Assembly (NCBI GenBank): GCA_003049435.1 | Contig: PYSQ01000053.1 | Coordinates: forward strand, 1-64,000 | From: Nakataea oryzae | Lineage: Eukaryota; Ascomycota; Sordariomycetes; Magnaporthales; Magnaporthaceae | Length of the DNA stretch: 64,000 nucleotides | Reading direction: 5' to 3' | Shown here: piece by piece, positions 43,828 to 55,761 of the stretch | Layout of the letters: each line of letters starts with the position of its first letter | Numbering within the stretch: position 1 is the first letter of the stretch | Notes under the pieces: model-generated | Told to the model about the DNA's origin: nothing | Databases searched by the model: none | Seen by the model: the letters and a program-made list of their open reading frames with translations, nothing else | Translations under genes and position numbers: made by a program

Positions 43828-46800
43828 ATGAGCCGAGATGCCACGATACCGAGGATCATGGAGCCCGACGCTCTAGACGACGTGCCCCCGCGCCCCATGA
43901 GCCCGCGCACCTCGCGGATGCAGTACCGCAACCGCCCCGTGTCGGTCGCCGTCGACCCCGTCTCGCTCGTCATCTCCGAGTGCATATCCATCACGTCGGC
44001 CATCCAAAAGTATGCGCGCTCGCAGCACTCGTCCGTGTCGGCCATCCTGGGCGGCGCCCCGAACCCCGTGCAGCTCGGGCCCCCCAGCCCCGGCCTGATG
44101 CGGACCAGCCGCGGCAAGACCAAGGGCGCCGGCGGCAAGGGCATCCTGGGCGACGCCGGCGACTTTGGGCCCGCCAACCGATGGGGCCTGCGGGGGAAGA
44201 AGGGCAAGAGCATGGCGGACAACCCGCTGATATCCGGCTTCGCGAGGCTGCGGAACGAGCTGGCCGGATGCAAAGGTACGAGCCTGCCACCCGTCGAGGC
44301 TGACTTGTTCTAACACGGCGCTCCAGACATCCACGGCTTCGACTCCCTCATGCTGCTCTACCCGTTCCTGCAGATCATCCAGACCAAGGGCACGGCCGCC
44401 CCGATCACGATCCTGGCGCTGCGGGCCATGCGCAAGTTCCTGGCCTACGGCTTCATCTGCCCCAGCTCGCCCCGCTTCGCGCTGGCCATGCAGTCGCTGT
44501 CGGCCGCCATCACGCACTGCCAGTTCGACATCAGCGACTCGGCCCAGGAGGAGGTGGTGCTGCTCATGATCCTGCACCTGATGGAGGACATGCTCTCCGG
44601 GCCGGGCGGCGACATACTCAGCGACGAGAGCGTGTGCGACATGATGGGCAGGGGTCTGACCATCTGCTCGCGCGCGCGCTTCTCCGAGGTGCTGAGGCGC
44701 ACGGCCGAGGACTCCATGATCCGCATGTGCCAGATCATCTTTGAGGACCTCAAGTTCCTCGAGGAGGAGGCCGGCGAGGAGAGCGACGCGCTGGACCGCA
44801 AGACCAACGGCGACATGGACAACGTCAAGATGGACCCCTCGGCCAACGGCACCGACGTGCCCAAGCCGCCGTCCCAGGTCACGCTGTCGGCCGAGCCCCG
44901 GCCTTCGCACAGCTCCGAGAGGAGCAGCATGGACTCGGGCGCCGTGGCCGCCGCCGAGGCCGAGGCCGCTGCCACCGAGCCCGCCGCCACCGAGGCATCG
45001 CCGCTCATGGCGGCCCAAGAAGAGACGCCCGAAGCCGAGGCGAGCGCCGAGTCCGAGCCCGCCGAGGCGGCCAGCCGCCCCAGCACCAGCACGACGGCCT
45101 CGGGCAGCACGCAGAGCTCCGAGTCGGTCGACCTGAGGCCGTACTCGCTCCCTTCGGTCCGGGAGCTGTTCAGGGTCCTCGTCAACTTCCTGGACCCGCA
45201 CGACCGCAAGCACCCCGACGCCATGAGGGTCATGGCCCTCCGCATCATCCACGTCGCGCTCGAGGTGGCCGGCCCGTCCATCGCCCGGCACCCGGCGCTC
45301 GCGACCATCGCCGAGGACAAGCTGTGCTGCTTCCTGTTCCAGCTCGTGCGGTCCGACAACATGGTGATCCTGCAGGAGTCGCTCGTCGTCGCCGGCACCC
45401 TGCTGTCGACGTGCCGGGGCGTGCTCAAGCTGCAGCAGGAGCTGTACCTCTCGTACCTGGTCGCGTGCCTGCACCCGGCCGTCGAGATCCCCAAGGAGGC
45501 CAACATCGACCCGTCGCTGTACGCGGGCATCCCGCAGTCGCCCAAGCTCGTCAAGCCGCCGCCGTCGCAGACGGGCAGCGGCCGGTCGACGCCGGTGCCC
45601 GTCAAGGACCGCCAGAAGCTGGGGCTCGAGGGCGGCGCGCGCAAGCCCGACGCCAGGCAGGCCATGGTGGAGAACATTGGCGTGCTGGCCCGGGTCCCGA
45701 CCTTTATGGTGGAGCTGTTTGTCAACTACGACTGCGACGAGAACCGCGCGGACCTGTGCGAGGACATGATCGGGCTGCTGTCGCGCAACGCGCTGCCCGA
45801 CTCGGCCACCTGGAGCACGACGAGCGTGCCGCCGCTCTGCCTGGACGCGCTGCTGCGCTTCATCCAGTTCATCGCCGAGCGCCTGGACGAGCCGCCCGTG
45901 CTCGAGGGCATGATCGACCCGGCCGACCTCCGCGAGCAGCGACGGCGCAAGCGCATCATCATCAAGGGCACCGCCAAGTTCAACGAGAGCCCCAAGGGCG
46001 GCCTGGCCTTCCTGCACGACAAGGGCGTCATCAAGGACCTCAACGACGCCAAGGAGGTCGCCAGTTTCCTGAGCGGCACCACGCGCGTGTCCAAGGCGGT
46101 GCTGGGCGACTTTCTCGCCAAGAGGGGCAACGAGTCCCTGCTCGAGGAGTTCATCGACCAGTTCGATTTCCGGGGCAAGCGCGTCGACGAGTCGCTGCGG
46201 CTGATGCTCGAGACCTTTCGTCTGCCCGGCGAGGCGCCGCTGATCGAGCGCATCGTCCAGATCTTCTCCAAAAAGTACTACGCCAAGACGGACTCGGGCG
46301 ACGTGGCCAACGAGGACGCCGTCTACGTGCTGTCGTACGCCATCATCATCCTCAACACGGACCAGCACAACCCCAACCTCAAGTCGGAGAAGCGCATGAC
46401 GGTCGAGCAGTTCTCGCGCAACCTCCGGGGCACCAACGGCAACAAGGACTTTGCGCCCGAGTACCTGCAGACCATCTTCGAGGCCATCAAGTACAACGAG
46501 ATCATCCTGCCGGACGAGCACGACAACAAGCACGCCTTCGACTACGCCTGGAGGGAGCTGCTGTCCAAGACGGAGGCGGCCGGGCCGCTGGTCGAGTGCA
46601 ACACAAACGTCTACGACGCCGACATGTTTGCGGCCACGTGGAAGCCCATCGTGGCCACGCTCTCGTACGTCTTCATGTCGGCGACCGACGACACCGTCTT
46701 CAGCCGGGTGGTGGCGGGCTTCGACGAGTGCGCGCGCATCGCGTCGCGCTACGGCGTGACCGAGGCGCTGGACCAGATCATCTACTGCCTGAGCCACATG

Positions 46801-48922
46801 ACGACGCTGGGCAGCGAGACGCTCGGCAACACGAGCCTCAACACCGAGGTGCAGGTGGCCGACAACAGCGTCATGGTCAGCGAGCTCGCCGTCAAGCTGG
46901 GCCGCGACTTCCGCGCGCAGCTGGCCACGCTCGTGCTCTTCCGCGTCGTGCGCGACAACGAGCGCGTCGTGCGCAAGAGCTGGAAGTACGTCATCCGCAT
47001 CTGGCTCAACCTCTTTGTCAACTCGCTCATCCCGCCCTTCTTCTCGAGCGACGCCGGCCGCGTGAGCCTGCCGCCCATCCCGCTGCAGAGCCCGTCCCTG
47101 GTCGTCGACCGCGGCTCCAAGCAGGCCGACACGGGCTTCTTCTCGGCCTTTACCTCGTACATCTCCAGCTACGCCGCCGACGACCCGCCCGAGCCGTCGG
47201 ACGAGGAGCTCGAGAGCACGCTGTGCACCGTCGACTGCGTCAACGCCTGCCACATGGGCGACGTCTTTGCCAACATCAACAACCTCTCGGGCGAGAGCCT
47301 CGAGTCCCTGGTCGACTCCCTGATCGCCGAGATCCCCGAGGACAGCGGCGTCGTCATCACGGTCAAGTCGGACAACATCCCGCCCAACTCGGCCGTCGTC
47401 AGCGGGCCCAAGCCCAACGCGCCCACCTACGACCCGGCCATGGTGTACATAATGGAGTTCTGCACCGTCCTGGCCCTGCGCGACGCCGAGACCGTCGAGC
47501 TCGTCGGCAAGCGCGTCGCCGACTCCCTGCAGGCCGTGCTGCGCGACGCCGCCACCTACAACGCCGTCCTCGTCGGCAGGACCTCCTTCTACCTGTTTAA
47601 GCTGCTCAAGGCCAGCTACGTAAGTTTGGGCATCTTCCGTCCCCGACGAACAAGACTGACACGCCCAGGAATTCAACTTTGTCCGCGCCCCCGTCCTCCT
47701 GCACGCCGTCTCGAGCTTCTCCAAGGACACCCTCGCCAGGTCCGCCGAGGTCCTGCTCCAGGGCATCAAGGTCTGCGTCGACGAGCCCGGCCCGCTGCGT
47801 AACGAGATCATGACGTCGCCCGACTTTTGGGCCATCATGGGCACGCTGGCCCCGAGCGCCAAGGCGGCGCCGACCGTGTTTGAGATACTCGAGGCCGGCG
47901 TCAGCGAGTCGCCGCTGGCCGTCATCGCCGACAACTACAGGCCCGCCATCGCGCTGCTCAACGAGTTCGCAACAGCCGCCCGCGTCGGCGCCCAGTTTGA
48001 GCAAAAGGCCGCCATCGACCGCCGGCAGCGTAAGGCGCCCAAGGCGGAAAAGGCGAGGTATGTCCCATCACCCGTTTGGCCATCTGTAGCGTCGAGACTG
48101 ACCTTTTCTAGCGACAATGCCGTGGTAAAACGCGGCGTCAAGGCCGTCAACATCATCTACGGCATGACCTCTCGCATCCCTCAGCTCATGAACCAGTCAC
48201 TGCTGGAGAACAACGAAGGTACGGGACGAAACCGGCAACCGGCAACTGACGGCTCGAGCATCGGACTGACGACCCTTCCAGCGTGGGCTGCCTACTGGCT
48301 GCCGGTCTTTGAGGCCCTGACGACGCAGTGCACGAACCCGTGCCGCGAGGTGCGCCACCTCGCCTTCTCGTCGCTGCAGCGGTCGCTGCTGTCGCCCGAC
48401 ATCACGTCGAGCGACCACCGCGAGTGGACGGCCATCTTTGGCGAGGTGCTCTTCCCGCTCATCCTGCGCCTCCTCAAGCCCGAGGTCTTTTCGAGCGACC
48501 GCGAGGGCATGAGTGAGACGCGCGTGCAGGCGGCGTCGCTGCTGTGCAAGGTCTTCCTGCAATACCTCGTCCTGCTGTCCGAGTGGGACGGCATGCTGGA
48601 CCTGTGGCTGAAGATCATCGACATAATGGACCGGTTGATGAACAGCGGCCAGGGCGACAGTCTGGTAAGTCGATCCGCTCCCGCCGTCCGGCTGCGTACT
48701 AACGTCTTGCAGGAGGAGGCCGTGCCCGAGAACCTCAAGAACGTGCTGCTCTTCATGTCGAGCAGCGAGCTGCTGGTGCCGCCCAAGCAGGACCCGGAAA
48801 AGGAGAAGCTGTGGGTGGAGACGTGGAAGCGCATAGACAGGTTCCTGCCGGACCTGCGCAAGGAGCTTGCGCTGGACCAGCCGAGCGCCGGCGACAAGGA
48901 CGGGGCTCCGCTGGTGGAGTAG
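43828..48922 (+). CDS. Arf guanine-nucleotide exchange factor Gea/GBF1 (Sec7 domain)
   Basis: Exchange factor that activates Arf1 at the early Golgi for COPI vesicle formation; 1609 residues. Six exons (43828-44275, 44327-47619, 47669-48057, 48112-48218, 48282-48664, 48713-48922) with introns of 51, 49, 54, 63 and 48 nt. The last three introns are multiples of three without stops. Seen: an N-terminal DCB/HUS region with FDSLMLLYPFLQIIQTKGT and FLVNYDCDENRADLCEDMIGLLS-like HUS box. The Sec7 domain at about 690-890 starts NESPKGGLAFLHDKGVI, with the catalytic Glu785 in FRLPGEAPLIERI and YAIIILNTDQHNPN. HDS regions follow. A Ser/Glu-rich insert lies at about 300-420. Residues around YAIIILNTD...RMT match brefeldin-A-sensitive members. 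Confidence 0.94.
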
Positions 48923-49267
48923 CGAGCAGGCTCGGTAGGGTTTGGGGGCATCTTGCGTCCGGCATTCGGATATGACCAGCACCGGAGGGGCGGCAGGATT
49001 GGAACATGTGGATTAGATCTCAGGGCGGGCTATTTGTTATTATTTATGTATTCGTGGCTGCGTTTGCAGTCCACCACAGCGATATGAACCGTGCTGGCGA
49101 CAGTCGATGCATTTCCGTGACCTCGGCGCAGCAGGCAGCCCCACGCTTATCTTATCGCGGGCGACGCGCGACGCCAATTCTCCCGCACCGACAGCTCCCG
49201 CCAGAGCTCCCGCCCGGCAGAGCTTTCCGCCAACCGCGACAGCAAGAAACAGCCCGCAACCGCCAAG
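48923..49267. other. Intergenic, snRNP gene promoter
   Basis: About 345 bp with no gene seen; it includes the leader of the snRNP gene. Confidence 0.5.
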
Positions 49268-50135
49268 ATGGCGGCAACCCCGATCTCGACGTATGTGTCA
49301 TTGCACTCCGACACTGCGTCGTGCAGGGACGGAAGCCGGGTGATACTAACACGGAGCGCAGCGTCTACGTCCGCAACCTCGAGGAGCGCGTCAAGCCCGA
49401 GGCCCTCAAGGAGGTGCTGACCACCATATTCTCCGACTACGGCACCATCGTCGACATTGTGGCCAAGACCAACCTGCGCGCAAAGGGCCAGGCCTTTGTC
49501 GTCTTTGACAGCCCGGACGCGGCCCAGCGCGCCATCGACGAGGTCCAGGGCTTCGAGCTGTTCGACAAGCCCATGCAGCTCGCCCTCGCGCGCACGCGGT
49601 CCGACGCCACCGTGCGCGCCACGGCCGACGACGACGAGTTTGAGGCACACAAGCGGCGGCGCGCGGCCGAGATGGGTGAGCCAGCACCAGGCGCCTTTTT
49701 TTAGAATCCGACATTGGCTGACACGTCCTCTCTTCGCATACAGACAAGAAAAAGGCCCTCGAGGCCGCCGCGGCAGCCGCCAAGCAGCAGCAGCCCGGCG
49801 CGCGCGGCAAGGCGGCCGCCGCGACGGGGCCGGCGCGCGGGCTCAAGGCGACGGGCCCCGCGGCGGCGGCGCCGCAGGTGCCCGACGAGTACCTGCCGCC
49901 CAACAAGACGCTCTTCGTGCAGAACCTGCCCGACAGCTTCGACGTTGAGGCGCTGACGGGCGTCTTTGGCCGCTTCCCCGGCTTCCGCGAGGTGCGCCTC
50001 GTGCCGGGCCGCCGCGGGCTGGCCTTTGTCGAGTACGAGGCCGAGGCGGGCGCCATCGCGGCCAAGGAGAACACGGCCGGCATGGCGCTCGGCGACGAGG
50101 GCAAGCCCGTCAAGGTCACGTACCAGCGGCAGTAG
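49268..50135 (+). CDS. U1A/U2B''-type snRNP protein (two RRMs)
   Basis: Spliceosomal RNA-binding protein, 242 residues, three exons (49268-49290, 49362-49675, 49744-50135) with introns of 71 and 68 nt. The first exon has only 23 nt (MAATPIS plus two bases). Seen: RRM1 with TVYVRNLEERVKPEALKEVL and GQAFVVFDSPDAAQRAID (RNP2 and RNP1), the family's MQLALARTRSDAT end, and a basic Ala/Gln linker (KKKALEAAAAAKQQQ). RRM2 follows with NKTLFVQNLPDSFDVEALTGVF and RRGLAFVEYEAEAGAI. Ascomycetes often keep one gene of this type; whether it serves U1, U2 or both is not decided. The terminal codons lie 107 bp from those of the convergent V-ATPase gene. Confidence 0.9.
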
Positions 50136-50242
50136 GGGATGGATTGTGCAGCCGCGGCACGCCAGGTCAACAGAACTAGGTAGATTCACTATCAACGGTA
50201 CAGGCAGACTCTCCAACGTTCGCTCCTCTCAGCCACGGATGC

Positions 50243-51368
50243 CTAGAAAATAACGTCCTCTTCTTGGTCGCCCAGTATGTCGGCCGGGCCCTGGCTGGGC
50301 TCGTCGCCCTTCGCGGCCAGCGCGGCCTTCCTCTCGGCCATCTCCTTGTCCGCCTCTTCGTTGTCCTTGACCTTCTTGGCCGCCACCTTCTTGAGCCTGT
50401 AGAACTCTTCACGGTCGAGCTCGTCCAGCTCCGAGTTGATGTCTGTGCAGTTAGCATCCGCGGTGGCGGTGAGAGGGGGGCTGACCAACATTTGATGGTG
50501 TTTTCCGTTCGCGGGATGATGACGTGCTCGCTGTAGTTGTTAGTACAAGGCCGCCAGACTGGCCTGCGGGGATATCTCACATGGCGTTCACTGCAAGACG
50601 TTAGCCGTGTTCCACAGGGACGGACAGACACTCGACGTACCTCTCCGGTTCACCACCTTGATGACCTCGTCCAGGATCACAAAGGCCGTCTGCAGACTGG
50701 CCAGCTCGACCAGGGCCTCGACGGCGCGGGCGTAGGTCTCGCGGCACCTCTGGACCTGCTGGCCGCCCTTGCCCAGGCCCGTCATGGCAAAGTCGTTTGT
50801 GCCCTCGGCCACGTAGCTCTCAAAGGCGGGCAGCAGCACACCCGACACGTTCTCCTGCTTGGCGCGGATGCGGAAGCGGGCCGACTTGGCCGACTCCTGG
50901 ACCGTGTAGCCAATGTCGCCGCCGACTGCGTACGTCACCTCGGCCAGCGAGAAGGCGGCGATCTGCATCACGCGGCCCATCTTGCGCTTGGCCTCGTCGA
51001 TGCGGCGGGTGATGTCTGCGTCACGTCAGCTCGCTGGGGGTGTTGGTACCGTCGTCGTCCAGACATACCTCGGAATCGCCTAGGAAGAGCAGTGTCAGCC
51101 ATGCCTATAGTCCATGCTGTATCCATGCTGCGTCCGGGGTCACAAACTTGGTGAGGGCCTCGCTCTTGCGCTTGAGCAGGCTGTGGCCCGTCTCGGCTCC
51201 CTTGAGCTTCGCCTTCATCAGACCCAGCGACTGCCGGGTCGGGAAGACGGCCTCGCGGTCCTAGGGCACGGTCGGTGGTAAGTCGGTGGGCAAGCCTCGG
51301 CGCGCGTCTCGGGCGCGGCGCGGGGGAGACTCGGGGTGTGGCGGACGCCTTACAGCAGCTCCAGACAT
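50243..51368 (-). CDS. VMA8: V-type ATPase subunit D
   Basis: Central-stalk subunit of the V1 sector that rotates to couple ATP hydrolysis to proton pumping in vacuoles; 254 residues, as in yeast. Seven exons: 51368-51354, 51260-51148, 51079-51069 (11 nt), 51015-50641, 50590-50581 (10 nt), 50530-50490, 50442-50243. Introns are 93, 68, 53, 50, 50 and 47 nt. Seen after joining: FPTRQSLGLMKAKLKGAETG, LLKRKSEALTKRFRDITRRI, KMGRVMQIAAFSLAEVTYA, ARFRIRAKQENVSGV, ASLQTAFVILDEVIKVVNRR, then VNAIEHVIIPRTENTIKYIN and SELDELDREEFYRLKKV. Each junction restores a contiguous family motif, which supports both micro-exons. Intron 1 has no clear CTRAC branch site. Confidence 0.95.
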
Positions 51369-52636
51369 GGTGGATTGCGCGGTCGGTCGGATGGGCCCTT
51401 TGTGCGGTGTGAGGATCTCTGCCGTGGCTCGGAGGGGCGGTCGTGCTCGACTGTCAGGTCGCCTCGATTCGTGCCGGCGTCGACGAGCGGTTGCGTTTGG
51501 AGCTTGCCGTGACGTCTGTGCTGCCGCCGCGCTACCAGCACGACCCTTGCGCCGAGCTCCACGGATGTGGGTCCCGTAGCAGCCCGTTTTCCAATTGGTG
51601 CATGCCCAGGTGCAGACTGGCATCAAAAGGCACGAACTCGGCCAGAACGGACACCCGCCTCGGTTCGGTCTAGGCGTTGCTACTAGCTATCCTGAATCAC
51701 TGTGCCCTTCTGACTGCATAGACGTCTCCTCAGGCGCCTTGTTCGCGCGCATGATCTCCAGCTGCTCGTCATCTGCTTTTCCCCCAGAGCCGCCGAGGCC
51801 TGGACGGCGGAAATACATGCCTTTAGACTCGGAAGGGAAGAAGCCGGCATATTTCTAGTCGATGATGGCCTTGATCTCGAGTGTCTCTGGGTCTACGAGG
51901 CGTTGTGGCAGAAACCCAGATAGGGAAGGATGACTTGTAGGACGCATCGGCTTGGACAGATTCCTTATGGGCAGGTCTGCCCAGACCAAAGACTTGAGGG
52001 CGGCGGTTTGGCGATTTTCGCTGGCCGTCGGCTCCGCATCAGCTGCTGCACACACCCCGCGTCAGCCACTGGCTAGCAACGGCCGAGCGCTTCGTGTTCC
52101 GAGGCCATCAGGAAACGCCGCAGCTCTCAGACGGGCGCAGGTCATGTGAGGCCGTTTGGAGGGCGGGCTCTGACCCACGCAGGTGGCCCTGCCCCAGCGA
52201 TCGGGCGACGGTACGTGGGCGGTACTCGCGGGCACATGCAGCCGGGGGCTGTGGCGCAGGCGACACGGCAGGCGGCAGGGCAGGCGGGCGTACCCTGCAG
52301 GTACCAGGCTGCACGCGATTCGCCTGGCCCTGGTGGCGCCTTGGGCTGGCTAGCTCCCGGCGCCAGCGGGCCCGCCGCGGCCCCAGCAGGGTGGCCAAGC
52401 CCGCATGAATTTTGCAGCGCTACCAGCAGAGGCTGGCCTGGCCAACGCGGTCCAACGAACGACAACAGAAGCAAACCGCACCGCCGCAGCCACCCAGCCG
52501 GGTGAATTGACGCCCCCCCCGAACCGCCGCTGCAGCGCCCCCGGGATGGTCTGACGCGGGCGTGCCGAGAAAGAGCCCTCCGACACCTCGCCCGGCGGTG
52601 GTGGCTACACCTTTTGAGACACCCCGAGCCGCAGCA
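51369..52636. other. Intergenic with a gene remnant
   Basis: Region between the divergent V-ATPase and Syf1 genes. The middle carries the phosphotransferase remnant listed separately; the rest shows no coding signal. Confidence 0.5.
51687..52055 (-). pseudogene. Decayed APH-type phosphotransferase fragment
   Basis: Minus-strand frame reading LPQRLVDPETLEIKAIID, then an in-frame TAG at 51857-51855, then KYAGFFPSESKGMYFRRPG. In fungal aminoglycoside-phosphotransferase-like (APH) kinases this stretch reads VDPETL..KAIIDWEYAGF..E.EG...RRPG. So the stop replaces a conserved Trp (TGG to TAG), and at least two family Glu positions are now Lys. The catalytic HxDL...N loop just upstream is not recognisable, and there is no N-lobe nearby. 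It is a truncated, mutated remnant rather than a working gene. Family recall is from memory, and the upstream limit is approximate. Confidence 0.55.
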
Positions 52637-55297
52637 ATGGCCGCCATGCCCGACACGCCCGCAGCCGTCGCCAACGGCCACGGGCCCGTCGCCCGCCAGC
52701 GCCAGCCCGACCTTCACCTGGTGGTGCGTTGCTCGCTGCTCTTGCCGTTCCTCCCCCAGTGCGCCCCTGCTGACCCGGCCCAGACCGACGACGACTACGT
52801 CTACGAGCAGGACATCCTGCGCAGCCCCGGCAGCACCAAGCCGTGGCTCGCCTACATCAGCTACAAGGTGCAGCACGGCACCCCCGAGGAGCAGGCCTTT
52901 GTGCTCGAGAGGGCCTGCGTGCAGCTGCCACGGTCGTACAAGCTCTGGAAGATGGTGAGTCTGCCGCGACGAGTTCCCCGCCCCTCCACCCCCCGGGCCA
53001 TGCGCTGACTGCCACAGTACCTCGTCTTCCGCACGAAACACGTCGCCCGGCTCAACGCCGCCGTCTTCGCCGCCGAGTTCCGCAAGGTCAACGCGCTGTT
53101 TGAGCGCGCGCTGATGCTGCTCAACAAGATGCCGCGCATCTGGGAGATGTACCTCAAGTTTCTGATGAAGCAGCCCCTAGTCACGCTCACGCGACACACG
53201 TTCGACCGGGCGCTGCGGTCGCTGCCCGTGACGCAGCACAACAGGATATGGGCCCTGTACAGGCCGTTTGCCAACTCGGCCGGCGGGCTGACGGCCGTCA
53301 AGATCTGGCGCCGCTACATGCAGGTGCACCCCGAGGACGCCGAGGACTTTATCGAGCTGCTGGTCCAGGTCGGGCTCTACACCGAGGCCGTGCGCAAGTA
53401 CATCGAGGTGCTGAACAAGCCGCGCTTCGTCAGCAAACACGGCAAGGGCCACTACGAGCTCTGGAGCGAGATGGTGGAGCTCATGGTGGAGCACGCGACC
53501 GAGGTCGAGGCCAACCAGGAGTCGGGCATCGACGTGGAGCGCATCATCCGGAGCGGCATCGAGCGCTTCGCCGACCAGCGCGGCAAGCTGTGGGTGGGCC
53601 TGGCGACGTACTGGATCCGCCGCGGCGGCTTCGAGCGGGCGCGCGACGTGTTCGAGGAGGGCATCACGACGGTCATGACGGTGCGCGACTTCACGCTCGT
53701 GTTCGACTCGTACGCCGAGTTCGAGGAGTCGGTCATCGGGGCGCTGATGGAGGTGGCGGGCCACCGGGCCGAGACGGGCACGGTGGACGAGGCGGCCGAC
53801 TTTGACCTGGACATCCGCATGATGCGGTTCGAGCACCTGATGGACCGGCGGCCGTTCCTGCTCAACGACGTGCTGCTGCGCCAGAACCCCAACAACGTGA
53901 CCGAGTGGGAGAAGAGGGTGGGGCTCTGGGGCGACAACGGCGCCGAGGTGGTCAGCACCTACACCAACGCCATCGCGGCCGTCAACCCCAAGAAGGCCAC
54001 GGGCGCCTTCCACCAGCTGTGGGCCAACTACGCAAAGTTCTACGAGCGCGGCGGCGACCTGCGCAACGCGCGCATCATCATGGAGAAGGCCGTCAAGGTG
54101 CCCTTCAAGTCGGTCAACGAGCTGGCCGAGATGTGGATCGAGTGGGCCGAGATGGAGCTGCGCAGCGACAACTTTGACGAGGCCGTCCGCATCATGGCCA
54201 AGGCCGTCCAGGCGCCCAAGCGGTCGACGGTCGACTTCTTTGACGAGACGCTGTCGCCGCAGCAGCGCGTGCACAAGAGCTGGAAGCTGTGGAGCTTCTA
54301 CGTGGACCTGGTCGAGAGCGTGAGCACGCTCGACGAGACCAAGAAGGTCTACGAGCGCATCTTTGAGCTGCGCATCGCGACGCCGCAGACCGTCGTCAAC
54401 TACGCCACCCTGCTCGAGGAGCACAAGTACTACGAGGAGTCGTTCAAGGTCTACGAGCGCGGCCTCGACCTCTTCAGCTACCCGGTCGCCTTTGAGCTGT
54501 GGAACATGTACCTCACAAAGGCCGTCGACCGCAAGATCGGCATCGAGCGGCTGCGCGACCTGTTTGAGCAGGCCGTCGAGGGCTGCCCGCCAAAGTTTGC
54601 CAAGATCATCTACCTCATGTACGGCAACCTCGAGGAGGAGCGGGGGCTGGCGCGGCACGCCATGCGCATCTACGAGCGCGCCACGCGCGCCGTCTCGGAC
54701 GAGGACCGCGCCGACATGTTCAACTTTTACATCACAAAGTCGGCCTCCAACTTTGGCCTGCCCTCTACCCGCCAGATCTACGAGCGCGCCATCGCGGCCC
54801 TGCCCGACGACGAGGCCCGCGACATGTGCCTCAAGTTTGCCGACATGGAGAAGCGCCTGGGCGAGATCGACCGCGCCCGCGCCATCTACGGCCACGCCTC
54901 GCAGTTCTGCGACCCGCGCACCACGCCCGCCTTTTGGACAAAGTGGGAGCAGTTCGAGGTCCAGCACGGCAACGAGGACACCTTCAAGGAGATGCTGCGC
55001 ATCAAGCGCGCCGTCCAGGCAAAGTACAACACCGACGTCAACTTTATCGCGTCCCAGGCCCTCGCCCGCAGCCAGCAGGCGCAGCAGCAGCAGGCAAACG
55101 GCGGCAGCGGCGACGGCTCCGACGCCGGCGGCGGCGGCGGCGACGACGACGAAGTCTCGGACGCCATGGAGGCCCTGGAGCGCCAGGCCCGGGCCCCCGT
55201 CGGCTTCGTGGCCGCCACCGAGGGCAACATCAAGAGCGTCGCCCCGGCCGTCGCCGTCGTGGCCGCCAACCCGGACGCCATCGACCTCGACGACTGA
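52637..55297 (+). CDS. SYF1: Pre-mRNA-splicing factor Syf1 (HAT repeats)
   Basis: Scaffold of the Prp19-associated (NineTeen) complex in the active spliceosome, homologue of human XAB2; 845 residues. Three exons (52637-52723, 52784-52954, 53018-55297) with introns of 60 and 63 nt; the first is stop-free and in frame. Seen: DDDYVYEQDILRSPGSTKPWLAYISYKV, then a series of HAT units such as LERACVQLPRSYKLWKMYLVFR, NALFERALMLLNKMPRIWEMYLKFL, TRHTFDRALRSLPVTQHNRIW, FERARDVFEEGI and ARAIYGHASQFCDP. A low-complexity tail (QQQQANGGSGDGSDAGGGGGDDDE) and an end close to AVVAANPDAIDLDD follow. The donor of intron 1 (gtgcgt) is inferred; the frame is continuous without splicing. Confidence 0.93.
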
Positions 55298-55761
55298 GGC
55301 CCGTGGGCACGGGCGGTGGTGAGTCTTTTTATATTGCGCGGGGTGTGGATCGATATGTGGCATTATTTCCGGCCGTTTCAGGCGGGGCCCTGCCATTTCT
55401 GATTTGTTCTGGTATAACGGCGTCTCTTGGCATGCATCCATCTCCCTGTGGCGGCCTACGGCGGCGTGTCGCGGAGATGAGGGCTTTCTGTTGTTGTTTC
55501 ACTTTCTTTTCCTTTCTTTATTGATACTTGGCAAGCAGGGAGGGCAAGATAATGCTCCCGAAGCTTGCTCCATCTATAGCGCCCATACAACCCTATTCAA
55601 CTCGATTTCGTCCCATCGGCTGCTCCTCGTGTCTGATAGCTGACGACAAATTTCAACCCAAGGCATCAGTCACCCAGAACGCCATGCGGTAGATCGTTCG
55701 AATTCAATAACTAGGCTAGAAACAGACCCAAGACTCCCAACTGCAACTCCTCCCTCGCCGT
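55298..55761. other. Intergenic between convergent genes
   Basis: 3' flanks of Syf1 and of the small conserved gene; T-rich near 55490-55520. No gene seen. Confidence 0.5.

Noticed and set aside
43873..47934. 1353-codon open frame on the minus strand opposite the Gea/GBF1 gene
   Set aside because: Shadow of the strong third-position G/C bias of the real gene. The translation is Val/Ala/Arg/Asp-rich with no domain. Similar antisense frames lie opposite Fig4 (32586-36005) and Syf1 (53177-55441).
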